Of a stretch of DNA of 51,115 bases, positions 34,901 through 42,760 are shown one piece after another. The first letter of the stretch is position 1. Each line of letters starts with the position of its first letter. The DNA comes from Paludibacteraceae bacterium (GTDB lineage Bacteria > Bacteroidota > Bacteroidia > Bacteroidales > Paludibacteraceae): positions 1 through 51,115 of the forward strand of contig JAFRNH010000104.1 in NCBI GenBank assembly GCA_017430235.1. The letters are read 5' to 3'. A program made the translations under genes and the position numbers. The notes under the pieces are model-generated. The model saw only the letters and a program-made list of their open reading frames with translations. It had not been told where the DNA came from and made no database searches.

Positions 34901-37900
34901 GAGAGCAATCGAGGAACATAGCCTCATAACAACCAGCCTTCAATTCAGTAGCAAGCAATTCAGGCGCTTCCGTCAGACGATGGCAACCAACGAACATATG
35001 CGAATAGCAATAAGCTGCCAATGTAGTGGCAGGAAGAACAGGAGCAGTCTCCAGATTCTCACAAATATAAAACATACCCGAGTAACAACTATCCGCCAAT
35101 GTGGTACTCAACAATTCTGGCGCTGTTTGTAACATCTGACAACCAGCGAACATCATATGATAGCAAGATTCAGCTAATGTAGTGGCAGGTAAAGTTGGAG
35201 ATTGGGTTAAATTCGTGCATTCATTAAACATAGCATCATAACATCCTCTCGTCAAGGTAGTAGCTGTCAGTTCTGGTGCTTGAGTCAAACTACAAGATTC
35301 GAACAACGAACTGAAACAATATTCACTTGGAATCACGTTGTAGTATCCTTCTCCATCTATCAAACTCATCACACTACCAGATGCAGCGACCTTACCCGAA
35401 ATATGGAATTGGGTCGGGTGTTCCCTACTAAAGGAAAAACCATCTGGATTAACTCCTCTAACATAAATTTTATCACCTACATTGTCAAATACCAGTTTAT
35501 TTTCTCCCCATGTTTCACTTCTCACAAATGGTTGCCATGTTACTCCACTATCTATGGAATACTCTATATTCGGAATATGATCGTCAGGACTTTCATACCA
35601 TATCCACGAGCCAGCCTCCTCAATAGTGAAGCAGAGACATCTACTAACATCCCTGATAGGTGTCAGTTCCTTTTCATACACTGCCGTATAATAGAACGTA
35701 TCTGGTTCTGGATGTATCGTCAGTTCAGGATCCCAACCTTTGAAGACAAGTCCTTCTTTATAAGTTGGTGTCTCGCCTCTATACACAGGCAACACATCGC
35801 AACCAATTGTGTCGCGATATAGTTCCTCGCCATCTGGATTCTGGAATACGACAACAGGAGAACTGATAATCGTGAAATTATCGGGAACCTCCGACCTACC
35901 ATGTTTGTCATACTTGCTGCCACATGGGAAGACGAAGACTCCAAAACCATCGATACCAGCAACCCAGTTAGTTGTAGCATCGAAACTATTATCCAAAGAC
36001 AGAACACCCACTTTGATATAAATCAAATTGGAACATCCCTCGAACATATACATATAACACGCAGGAGCCAGTTCTTGAGCAGGTAATTCTGGTGCCTCCG
36101 TCAGATTTTCACATCCAAGAAACATAGAATTGTAACAATACATTGCCAATTTAGTGGCAGGTAATTCAGGTGCCTCAAGTAATTTTTCACATCCTGAAAA
36201 CATACTCGAATAGCAAAAGTCTTTCATAACAGTAGCAGGCAATGCTGGTGCTTTCGTCAGATTTCCACATTCAGTAAACATACCCTCGTAACAAGACTCC
36301 TCCAATTCAGTTGCCGGTAATGCTGGAGCGACCTCTAAATTCCAACAATCCCAGAACATATTACTATAACAACTCTTAGCTAAATGAGTCGCTGGCAATG
36401 CTGGTGCTTCCGTCAGTCCATAGCAACCACTAAACATGCCATAATAGCAAGAATCGGCCATTACGGTTGCAGGCAGTAGAGGTGCTTCTGTCACCTCCAT
36501 ACAAGAAGAAAACATTGTATAGTAACACTCTTTTGCCAATGTAGTAGCTGGCAACATAGGTGTTTCTTTTATCTTGTAACATTGTCCAAACATATTCTTA
36601 TAACACCGATCCGCCAACGTAGTCGCAGGTAATGCAGGAACTTTTTCCAAAACAGCACAATTTTCGAACATTCCTTCGTAACAAGATTTTTTTAATTCCG
36701 TAGCAGGTAATTCCGGTGCTGTCACCAATGCTGGTGAATTGGCAAACAGATGATAAAAACAATAATCAGTAGGTATCTCTAAGGAAACTCCCTCTTCATC
36801 AATCAGGCTCATCACACTTCCTGATGCAGAAACTTTTCCTCTCGTCCATATATGTGTATAATTATTTTCATCCTTTGAGAAACCTGTTGGATTATCACCT
36901 TTTAAATAGACCTTATCGCCTTGTTTTTCTAGTTTAACGTCTTCATCTTCCTGCAATGGTTTCCACGTTTTCCCTTCATCTACAGAGTACATCACATCTG
37001 GTTGGTTATTTCCGACGCTAATATATGACACAACAGAGTTATCCTCTTCTGCCGTAAAACAGAGCCAATTACCTAAAATCGGCTGATATTCCTCATATAC
37101 TGCAGTATAATAATACGTATCAGGTTTCTCATGAATCGTCAGTTCCTTGTCCCAACCTTTGAAGACAAGACCTTCTCCATAAGTTGGTGTCTCACCTCTA
37201 TACACAGGCATCACATCGCAACCGATCGTGTCACGATACAGTTCCTCTCCATCTGGGTTTTGGAAGACTACGATTGGAGAACTGATGATGGTAAAGTTCT
37301 CTGGTACTTCAGAGACTCCATGTTTGTCATACTTGCTACCACATGGGAAGACAAAGACACCATCTCCATCTATGCCGTCAACCCAATTTTTTGTCGCATT
37401 GAAATTATTATCTAACGTCAAGACATTCACCTTGATATAATTCAAACTAGTACAGCCTTTGAACATTTCCAAATAACAATCTTTCGCCCATGTGGTAGCT
37501 AGCAATTCTGGAGCTTTGGTCAAGCTAGTACACTCACCAAACATTTTTATATAACAACTATCTCGTAATGTAGTTGCCGGCAAATCAGGAACTTCTGTCA
37601 AACTGCTACAACCATAGAACATACAATTATAGCACTGAGACGTTAATTGCGTTGCAGGCAACGCCGATGCTTTTTTCAAACCGTCACAGAAAATGAACAT
37701 GCCCGAATAGCATCCCAATGCCAGTTGCGTAGCTGGCAATTCAGGTGCTTGAATTAGGTTGGAACAGCTCCTAAACATACTCACATAACAATATCTCTTC
37801 ATTGTAGTTGCCGTCAATTCAGGTGCTGACACAAGTGCAGTCTGGTTAGAAAACAGATAAGAGAAACAATGCTCACAAGGTATCTCCTTCGCTTCACCTA

Positions 37901-40900
37901 CTCCGTCAATTAGACTCATCAAGCTACCGGAAGCAGCAATGCGTCCTGTCAGACGGAAGCTAGTATTATGAACGGATGACGGATTACTTTGCAGAAGTGC
38001 TACTAGTCCAATAGTATGAGAGAACCCATCTGGATTAACTCCCTTCACATAGACCTTGTCTCCTACATTTTTCAAAGTCACGACATCCGTTTCTGCCCAT
38101 GGCACCCATGTCTGTCCGCTATCCAAAGAGTAATGGATATCTGGTTCATTGTTCACGTTATAAAGTCCTACCGTAGAACCAGCCTCTTCAGCTGTAAAGC
38201 AAAGCCAATTGTTCTTTGCGACAGGTTTTTCTTCGTAAACAGCCGTATAGTAATAAGTGCCTGAAGTATCATGAATAGCCAACGCTGGATCCCAGCCATT
38301 GAAGACAAGATTCTCCCCATAGGTTGGTGTCTCACCCTTATACTCAGGCAATTCATTGCAACCAATCGTGTCTCGATACAATTCCTCTCCGTCTGGATTT
38401 TGGAACACTACGATTGGAGAACTGATGATGGTAAAGTTCTCTGGTACTTCAGAGACTCCATGTTTGTCATACTTGCTACCACAAGGGAAGACAAACACTC
38501 CTTCATAATCAATGCCTTCAACCCAATTTGTTGTAGCATTGAATTGATTATCCAAGGACATAACACCCACTTTGATGCTATCCAAGACAAAAACTTTCGT
38601 AAACATCTCTTCATAACAACCTTCCACCAATACAGTAGCAGGCAATTCAACATTTCCATGCTTAATACTACCTCCTTCTTTGAACATTCCCGCATAGCAA
38701 TATTCTGACAACTCTGTTGCTGGCAATGTTGGAATTCCGTTTAACAGAGTTCCGAAAAACATATAGGCGTAACATCTGCTTGCCAATGTTGTGGCTGGTA
38801 ATGTAGGTGTCTGTTCAATACTACCACAACCATAAAACATGCTCTCATAGCAAGAAGGAGCTAATTCTATTGCTGGCAATTCAGGTATATTTTCTAAAGA
38901 CGAACACATCACAAACATATCTTTATAGCAAGACGGAGCCAATTCTGTTGCTGGCAATTCAGGTGCCTTTTCTAATTTATAACAGTTATAAAACATGCCT
39001 TGATAACAAGATTCTGCCAAGATGGTGGCTGGCAGCTTTGGTGCCTGAAGCAAGTTCTCACAAGCACCAAACATCCTATTGTAACATGATTTTTCCATCA
39101 CAACAGCAGGTAATTCTGGCGCATTTTCTAATTTATCACACATATAAAACATACCAGCGTAACAACTCTCTGCCAAAGTGGTGGCTGGCAGTTGTGGCAC
39201 TTCTTGAAGGTTTTCACACATACAAAACATGTCAGCACAACAACTCTCTGCCAAAGTAGTGGCTGGAATTATTTCTGGTCCTTTTTGTAGATTTGAACAG
39301 CCATAAAACATACTAGCATAACAGTGTTTTTTCAATTTTGTAGCCGTTAATTCCGGTGCTTGTACAATTCCATCTTGAAGTGAGAACAAGCTGTAAAAAC
39401 AATAGTCGTTCGGAATCTCCGTCGCTTCTCCTTTTTGATCGATTAAACTCATCACACTTCCCGATGCTGCTATCCAACCCAAATTAAACACGCTATATTG
39501 AGATTCACTAAACGAAAAGCCATCTGGATTATCGCCTCTTAAATACATCTTGTCTCCTTTGTTTTTTAAAACGACTGCCTCTCCATGGCGTAAATAATGC
39601 CACGTTATTCCACTATCCAAAGTATACTCCACATCAGGATAATTATTTCCAAAATTATTATATAACACTGAGGAACCATCCTTGACCGCAGTAAAGCAAA
39701 GTACTTTATCAAGACTTGGTGTTTTTTTCTCGATCTCTTTAAATATTCCGGTATAGTAATAGACCCCTGGAACTGAATGTCTCGTCACTTCCTTATCCCA
39801 ATCCACAAACTCATAGTCATCCCTCCAATATGGTGGTTCTATTCCTCGATATACTGGCATCACATCGCATCCAATCGTATCTCGATATATTTCCGTACTA
39901 TCTGGATTCTGAAAGACAACAATTGGAGAACTGACAATTGTAAAGTTTGTTGGCACTTCCGACGCACCATGCTTGTCATATTTACTACCGCAAAGGAAGA
40001 TAAAGACTCCCTCTCCATCTATACCGTCGACCCATTTTTTTGTTGCATCCAAATCATTATCCAACGTCAAGACATTCACCTTGATATAATTCAAACTAGT
40101 ACAGCCACTGAACATTTCCGAATAACATCCTTTCTTCCACGAATCAGCTGGCAACTCAGGAGCCTTAACCAAACTGGTACAGCCACTGAACATTTTGTAA
40201 TAACAAGAGTCTGCCAACTCTGTAGCAACCAATTTCGGAGCTTCAGCTAGACTTTCGCAACCTATGAACATAGAATTATAACATCTCGGTGCCAATTTTG
40301 TAGCTGACAACTCTGGCGATTTAATCAATTTTGAACAGTACGCAAACATACCCCAATAGCTACCTGTCTCCATCTTAGTGGCAGGCAACGATGCTGGTAC
40401 ATCTGTCAAACTTGAGCAATTGAGGAACATGCTTATATAACATCTAGCAGCCAACTCTGTAGCAGGCAGTTCGGGTGCGTTGGTCAAGTTGGTACATTTC
40501 TGGAACATCAACGCATAGCAATTCGGAGCCAACTCAGTGGCAGGCAACTCTGGTGCTTTCGTGAGGGAAACACAGTCACGGAACAAATCAGAGAAACAGT
40601 AGGCACATGGTATTTTGGTAGAGGTACCCACTCCATCTATCAAGCTCATCACACTACCGCTGGCTGCAATACGACCCGACATTTTGAAGCGAGAGTTGGT
40701 CGTTCCTGGTCCATTCGCATCATTAGATGAATTATCATGAGAAAAGCCATCTGGATTATCACCACGAACATAGACTTTATCACCTATATTCGCTAACGTC
40801 ACAGGTGTATCTGCAGGCCAATCAGACCAGTTCACACCATTTAAAGAGTATTGTACATTCGGTTCGTTGTCAGCCCCATTCACATACCACACACTGGACC

Positions 40901-41003
40901 CTGCCATCTCTGCCGTAAAACATAGATAATTAGCGGCCATTCCCCAGCAACAGCTAAGAATAAGGAACAGCAATAGCGTGTTTATTCTACCAATGTTTTT
41001 CAT
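31203..41003 (-). CDS. Giant secreted repeat protein 1 (3266 aa): seven LRR super-modules plus T9SS-like tail
   Basis: This predicted cell-surface adhesin or fibre protein has a signal peptide (1 to about 23, ending CCWGMAA). Seven super-modules follow, starting near 40925, 39700, 38205, 37065, 35640, 34510 and 33330. Each contains (i) a beta domain of about 90 residues with LCFTAEEAGS, VQYSxDxGxTW, VGDKVYxRGxNPxGFS and IAASGSVMSLIDG; (ii) an array of 26-residue repeats CYxxMFxxCxxLxxAPELPATxL, 48 in total (6, 10, 5, 9, 5, 5, 8); and (iii) LNYIKVGVMTLDN, FPCGSKYDKHG and a beta-grasp domain VVFQNPDGEELYRDT...GLVFKGWDxELT resembling Listeria-Bacteroides (Flg_new) repeats. The last 250 or so residues carry two beta domains and a terminal region (AHPNVVDRGTDF...GEYVIVLT...KVLIK) like a T9SS type A sorting domain. 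The repeats resemble BspA-type/DUF285 LRRs. The gene is coupled by TAATG to the barrel gene downstream. The ligand is unknown. Confidence 0.88.
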   Translation of the reverse strand: MKNIGRINTLLLFLILSCCWGMAANYLCFTAEMAGSSVWYVNGADNEPNVQYSLNGVNWSDWPADTPVTLANIGDKVYVRGDNPDGFSHDNSSNDANGPGTTNSRFKMSGRIAASGSVMSLIDGVGTSTKIPCAYCFSDLFRDCVSLTKAPELPATELAPNCYALMFQKCTNLTNAPELPATELAARCYISMFLNCSSLTDVPASLPATKMETGSYWGMFAYCSKLIKSPELSATKLAPRCYNSMFIGCESLAEAPKLVATELADSCYYKMFSGCTSLVKAPELPADSWKKGCYSEMFSGCTSLNYIKVNVLTLDNDLDATKKWVDGIDGEGVFIFLCGSKYDKHGASEVPTNFTIVSSPIVVFQNPDSTEIYRDTIGCDVMPVYRGIEPPYWRDDYEFVDWDKEVTRHSVPGVYYYTGIFKEIEKKTPSLDKVLCFTAVKDGSSVLYNNFGNNYPDVEYTLDSGITWHYLRHGEAVVLKNKGDKMYLRGDNPDGFSFSESQYSVFNLGWIAASGSVMSLIDQKGEATEIPNDYCFYSLFSLQDGIVQAPELTATKLKKHCYASMFYGCSNLQKGPEIIPATTLAESCCADMFCMCENLQEVPQLPATTLAESCYAGMFYMCDKLENAPELPAVVMEKSCYNRMFGACENLLQAPKLPATILAESCYQGMFYNCYKLEKAPELPATELAPSCYKDMFVMCSSLENIPELPAIELAPSCYESMFYGCGSIEQTPTLPATTLASRCYAYMFFGTLLNGIPTLPATELSEYCYAGMFKEGGSIKHGNVELPATVLVEGCYEEMFTKVFVLDSIKVGVMSLDNQFNATTNWVEGIDYEGVFVFPCGSKYDKHGVSEVPENFTIISSPIVVFQNPDGEELYRDTIGCNELPEYKGETPTYGENLVFNGWDPALAIHDTSGTYYYTAVYEEKPVAKNNWLCFTAEEAGSTVGLYNVNNEPDIHYSLDSGQTWVPWAETDVVTLKNVGDKVYVKGVNPDGFSHTIGLVALLQSNPSSVHNTSFRLTGRIAASGSLMSLIDGVGEAKEIPCEHCFSYLFSNQTALVSAPELTATTMKRYCYVSMFRSCSNLIQAPELPATQLALGCYSGMFIFCDGLKKASALPATQLTSQCYNCMFYGCSSLTEVPDLPATTLRDSCYIKMFGECTSLTKAPELLATTWAKDCYLEMFKGCTSLNYIKVNVLTLDNNFNATKNWVDGIDGDGVFVFPCGSKYDKHGVSEVPENFTIISSPIVVFQNPDGEELYRDTIGCDVMPVYRGETPTYGEGLVFKGWDKELTIHEKPDTYYYTAVYEEYQPILGNWLCFTAEEDNSVVSYISVGNNQPDVMYSVDEGKTWKPLQEDEDVKLEKQGDKVYLKGDNPTGFSKDENNYTHIWTRGKVSASGSVMSLIDEEGVSLEIPTDYCFYHLFANSPALVTAPELPATELKKSCYEGMFENCAVLEKVPALPATTLADRCYKNMFGQCYKIKETPMLPATTLAKECYYTMFSSCMEVTEAPLLPATVMADSCYYGMFSGCYGLTEAPALPATHLAKSCYSNMFWDCWNLEVAPALPATELEESCYEGMFTECGNLTKAPALPATVMKDFCYSSMFSGCEKLLEAPELPATKLAMYCYNSMFLGCENLTEAPELPAQELAPACYMYMFEGCSNLIYIKVGVLSLDNSFDATTNWVAGIDGFGVFVFPCGSKYDKHGRSEVPDNFTIISSPVVVFQNPDGEELYRDTIGCDVLPVYRGETPTYKEGLVFKGWDPELTIHPEPDTFYYTAVYEKELTPIRDVSRCLCFTIEEAGSWIWYESPDDHIPNIEYSIDSGVTWQPFVRSETWGENKLVFDNVGDKIYVRGVNPDGFSFSREHPTQFHISGKVAASGSVMSLIDGEGYYNVIPSEYCFSSLFESCSLTQAPELTATTLTRGCYDAMFNECTNLTQSPTLPATTLAESCYHMMFAGCQMLQTAPELLSTTLADSCYSGMFYICENLETAPVLPATTLAAYCYSHMFVGCHRLTEAPELLATELKAGCYEAMFLDCSRLNYIKVGVMTLDNDFDATLNWVQEIDGEGVFIFPCGSKYDKHGISEVPDHFKIISSPVVIFQNPDGEELYRDTIGCDVLPEYRGETPTYGEGLVFKGWNPELTIHPEPDTFYYTAVYEEGQTSITDVSKCLCFTAEKANSYVYYQNHGGNSPDVQYSIDEGRTWQSWGENEVLILKNVGEKIYVRGTNPDGFSHMANLQKSDGEEVGQFTNFKMSGEIAASGSVMSLIDGKGESLVIPCDYCFAHLFNSTRNPQQHEDVMTTALTKAPELPATTLTMGCYLDMFGTCSLLKEAPVLPATELASSCYVSMFNNCRSLEIAPALPATKLSKYCYEGMFSNSGIVVAPELPATDLMDSCYWGMFRLCKNMESAPELLATELKPGCYEGMFAGCSNLNYIKVGVMTLDNDFAATNEWVTGVNGPGTFIFPCGSKYDKHGISEVPDNFKIISSPVVIFQNPDGEELYRDTIGCDVLPEYRGETPTYGEGLVFKGWDPELTIHPEPDTFYYTAVYEEEQASITDVSKCLCFTAEEAGSEVWYVNEMDNAPDVQYSVDGGRTWNVLAPEEHVVLTSVGDKVYLRGNNPSGFSHERDRSALDLIMPGIYTHFGMTGSITASGSVMSLIDEVGETIEIPNENCFYKLFEECSSLIQAPELSATTLKESCYESMFYQCTSLTQAPALLATKMADRCYLSMFELCSNLTEAPQLPATELAPSCYASMFYSCESLVAAPELPATQLANACYASMFSGCTSLTETPKLIATTLSDECYRWMFRECTSLTKAPELPATTLAHSCYAGMFSKCSSLTDAPELPATTLAEYCYGNMFNGCSNLTTAPELPAAELVNECYNGMFGECHSLNYIKVGVMSLDNNFEYGATRDWVSGVDGPGVFIFPCGSTYDKHGVSEVPDDFEIMRGAVIVIFQNPDSTVLWKDTINCNEVPEYKGETPTMGEDYFFIGWDKELTAVGDESVYYITAVYEDLNKYKSLHLTVDDTLYLVLPGGSETIGYELLEGGGSRYEIWYEGVIITEGAVTNDSTVQLICPEDFTPGAYTATLVMYDGRNGRASSDFEFNVMLPDNKENSYYVKVWNDVVICRNGDGIFQSYLWYKDRRKQEKESHQYYNDITLLNGEYMVYVCDVYGKCYFIEPTSFQIEEAGYSVSAHPNVVDRGTDFIISVSGVDDYHLKDARIVIYRSDGVVARIIDDVEVENEMRLGLGEYVIVLTVSDGKNANCKVLIK
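32331..33002 (-). repeat. 78-bp LRR array, giant 1 module 7 (8 repeats)
   Basis: Eight CYxxMF repeats follow the cap CFYKLFEECSSL. This is the last array before the C-terminal region. Most repeats are full 26-residue copies ending in LPATxLA. Confidence 0.8.
33429..33542 (-). repeat. 114-nt block identical to 34605-34718
   Basis: This part of the beta-grasp linker after module 6 is identical base for base to 34605-34718. The match continues on the 5' and 3' sides with single mismatches. Synonymous sites are also conserved, so this is recent duplication or conversion rather than protein-level constraint. Confidence 0.85.
33712..34178 (-). repeat. 78-bp LRR array, giant 1 module 6 (5 repeats)
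   Basis: Five CYxxMF repeats. The cap repeat after CFAHLF carries an insertion (STRNPQQHEDVMTTALT) of about 10 residues before the first AP-LPAT segment, and one repeat is shortened to SNSGIVVAPELPAT. Confidence 0.8.
34605..34718 (-). repeat. 114-nt block identical to 33429-33542
   Basis: This is the partner copy of the identical linker segment, here after module 5, about 1.18 kb away. Related but less exact copies lie after other modules and in giant 2 (around 44100-44210). Confidence 0.85.
34885..35322 (-). repeat. 78-bp LRR array, giant 1 module 5 (5 repeats)
   Basis: Five CYxxMF repeats after the cap CFSSLFES; the cap has lost one residue (CSLTQ). The preceding beta domain differs from the others (CFTIEEAGSWIWYES and an insert VRSETWGENKLVF). 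Confidence 0.8.
36012..36765 (-). repeat. 78-bp LRR array, giant 1 module 4 (9 repeats)
   Basis: Nine CYxxMF repeats after the cap CFYHLFANSPALVTAPELPAT. The repeats are regular at 78 bp, with Cys at positions 1 and 9 in nearly all. Confidence 0.82.
37435..37875 (-). repeat. 78-bp LRR array, giant 1 module 3 (5 repeats)
   Basis: Five CYxxMF repeats after the cap CFSYLFSNQTALVSAPEL. The beta domain ahead of it carries an extra loop (IGLVALLQSNPSSVHN). Confidence 0.8.
38575..39405 (-). repeat. 78-bp LRR array, giant 1 module 2 (10 repeats, most degenerate)
   Basis: Ten repeats, the longest array in giant 1. Several are degraded: CCADMFCMC carries an extra Cys, GPEIIPATTL has an inserted residue, MFFGTLLNGIPTLP has lost the second Cys and one residue, and the last two (MFKEGGSIKHG, MFTKVFVLDSI) have lost the second Cys. 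Confidence 0.8.
40080..40600 (-). repeat. 78-bp LRR array, giant 1 module 1 (6 repeats)
   Basis: Six repeats following the cap CFSDLFRDCVSL. One has Ser instead of the first Cys (SYWGMFAYC) and is preceded by an inserted residue (VPASLPAT). Confidence 0.8.
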
Positions 41004-41030
41004 TTCATTCTAAATTTACATTCCCTTATC

Positions 41031-41056
41031 AAGATGAATCCTATAAATCCATTTCG
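41031..41056 (-). repeat. Dispersed element, copy C (diverged)
   Basis: On the minus strand CGAAATGGATTTATAGGATT (41056-41037) followed by CATCTT matches copy B with five mismatches in 26 nt, all transitions. It lies in the leader about 30 nt before the giant 1 start and can form a small hairpin AATCC/GGATT with its flank. Confidence 0.4.
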
Positions 41057-41132
41057 TGGGATTTTGAAACGACAGAACTCATCTGATATAACTAAATATA
41101 TGTTTATTTATTTTCCCCCTTATATCATTTTA

Positions 41133-41984
41133 TCACCATCCGTCAGAAGCAAATCGTTTACCACCCTTCTTCAATGGAAGGGAAACACCTACTTTCGCGC
41201 CCACACAGATAGGAACAATCTTCTCCGTCAAACTGCTGTTCAGGATACTTTTCCGACTGATACCCATGGTGGCATCATGATTCGACACCATATCGGTGAT
41301 GCCATACGAGAAATAAAGTCCCATGTGCAACATACATGAATTATTAATGCTGTAGGTCCACATCATATCTCCGAAGATAGAGAGCAGCACTATATTCCGA
41401 TCTATGTCATTTCGTCCGTTGGCATCTTGTTTATGCAGTCCATGATGTGGTATCTCCGAAAGTTCTGCTTCGATATCTCCACCGAAATAGGCTCTTGTCT
41501 CCACCGAACCTCTCGAATATTTATATTTGGAAACGAGAGGAAAAGCCACCTTTGGACCCGCACCAATAATGAAATGCGTACGGGAGTTCAGTTCAAACTG
41601 TCCGTAGAGTCCTACGGGAACCTCCAACTGGAAGGTCTGTTGCTTCTCATTGAAATCATTGAAGATGGTACGAAGCGTATAAGGAACACCCGCATCCGTC
41701 TCGTCAACAATCTGTTTCTCGATTGTCTCATTGATATAGTAGTTGGCTGTAAAATAAGATAAGCCAAGGCCCACTCCATATCCCAAATTTTTCAGGAAGA
41801 ATTGCTGATACTGCCACTCGAACAATACTCCTCCACCGGGTTTTGGTTTTCCTATTTCCGGCGTGTAACTCAATATCTCCATTCCCCCACCGAGAGAGAT
41901 GTTGAACAACTTTTCCTGTGCTGGGACCAACTGTGGCAACAGTGCCACGGCAGTCCACATCAATCGCTTAAATAATCTATTCAT
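41133..41984 (-). CDS. Outer-membrane beta-barrel protein paired with the giant surface protein (cassette 2)
   Basis: This 283-residue paralogue of the protein at 30376-31203 has a signal peptide (ending ALLPQLVPA) and the mature start QEKLFNISLGGGMEILSYT. Barrel-like strands include YQQFFLKNLGYGVGLGLSYF, FIIGAGPKVAFPLVSKYKYS, MLHMGLYFSYGITDMVSNHD and VGAKVGVSLPL. The end (KKGGKRFASDGW) differs from the paralogue (RLRRRSIAYDGF) but both stop with an aromatic residue, as expected for barrel assembly by the BAM complex. It starts 10 nt after the stop of giant 2. Between it and giant 1 lie 129 nt with no clear terminator, so all four genes may form one transcript. Confidence 0.8.
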   Translation of the reverse strand: MNRLFKRLMWTAVALLPQLVPAQEKLFNISLGGGMEILSYTPEIGKPKPGGGVLFEWQYQQFFLKNLGYGVGLGLSYFTANYYINETIEKQIVDETDAGVPYTLRTIFNDFNEKQQTFQLEVPVGLYGQFELNSRTHFIIGAGPKVAFPLVSKYKYSRGSVETRAYFGGDIEAELSEIPHHGLHKQDANGRNDIDRNIVLLSIFGDMMWTYSINNSCMLHMGLYFSYGITDMVSNHDATMGISRKSILNSSLTEKIVPICVGAKVGVSLPLKKGGKRFASDGW

Positions 41985-41994
41985 AATTATGCCT

Positions 41995-42760
41995 CTATTT
42001 TATCAATACCTTACAATTTGCATTTTTACCATCACTCACGGTCAATACAATCACATATTCACCCAAACCTAAATGCATCTCATTTTCTACCTCCACCTCA
42101 TCTATGATGCGTGCCACCACACCATCTGAGCGATAAATTACGATACGAGCATCTTTCAAGTGAGAATCATCCACACCCGACACTGTGATAATGAAGTCTG
42201 TACCTCTATCCACAACATTTGGATGTGCAGAAACCGCATATTCTGCCTCTTCTATCTGGAATGAGGTTGGTTCTATGAAGTAACACTTACCGTAGACATC
42301 ACATACATAAACCATATATTCACCATCCAACAGTGTTATATCATTGTAATACTGGTGAGATCCATTCTCTTGTTTTCTTCTGTCTTTATACCACAAGTAT
42401 GATTGGAAGATGCCATCGCCGTTGCGACAGATCACCACATCGTTCCACACCTTCACATAGTAACTGTTCTCCTTGTTGTCTGGCAACATGACGTTGAATT
42501 CAAAATCGCTGGACGCACGTTCGTCATTCTCATCATACATCACCAAGGTTGCCTCATAGGAGCCTGGAGTCAGTTCTGCAGGGCATTTCAGCAGAACGAT
42601 GCTGTCATTCGTCACCACTCCATCACTAATCTTCACCCCATCGTACCATATCTCATAGCGTGAGCCTCCGCCCTCCAACAGTTCATAACCAATGTTCTCT
42701 GAGCCACCAGGCAACACCAAGTAGAGATCATCGTCTACAATCAGATGAAGTGGATCATTC
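41995..42760 (-). other. C-terminal region of giant 2 with T9SS-like sorting domain
   Basis: This is the coding segment for LHLIVDDDLYL to the stop, nearly identical in DNA to 31203-31950. Substitutions concentrate in the first 80 residues (for example NGRASSD versus NDERASSD). Confidence 0.65.

Noticed and set aside
41004-41132. Strong promoter for giant 1
   Set aside because: Only TATATTTA (minus, 41100-41093) is close to the -7 box, and there is no -33 box. Read-through from cassette 2 is as likely.
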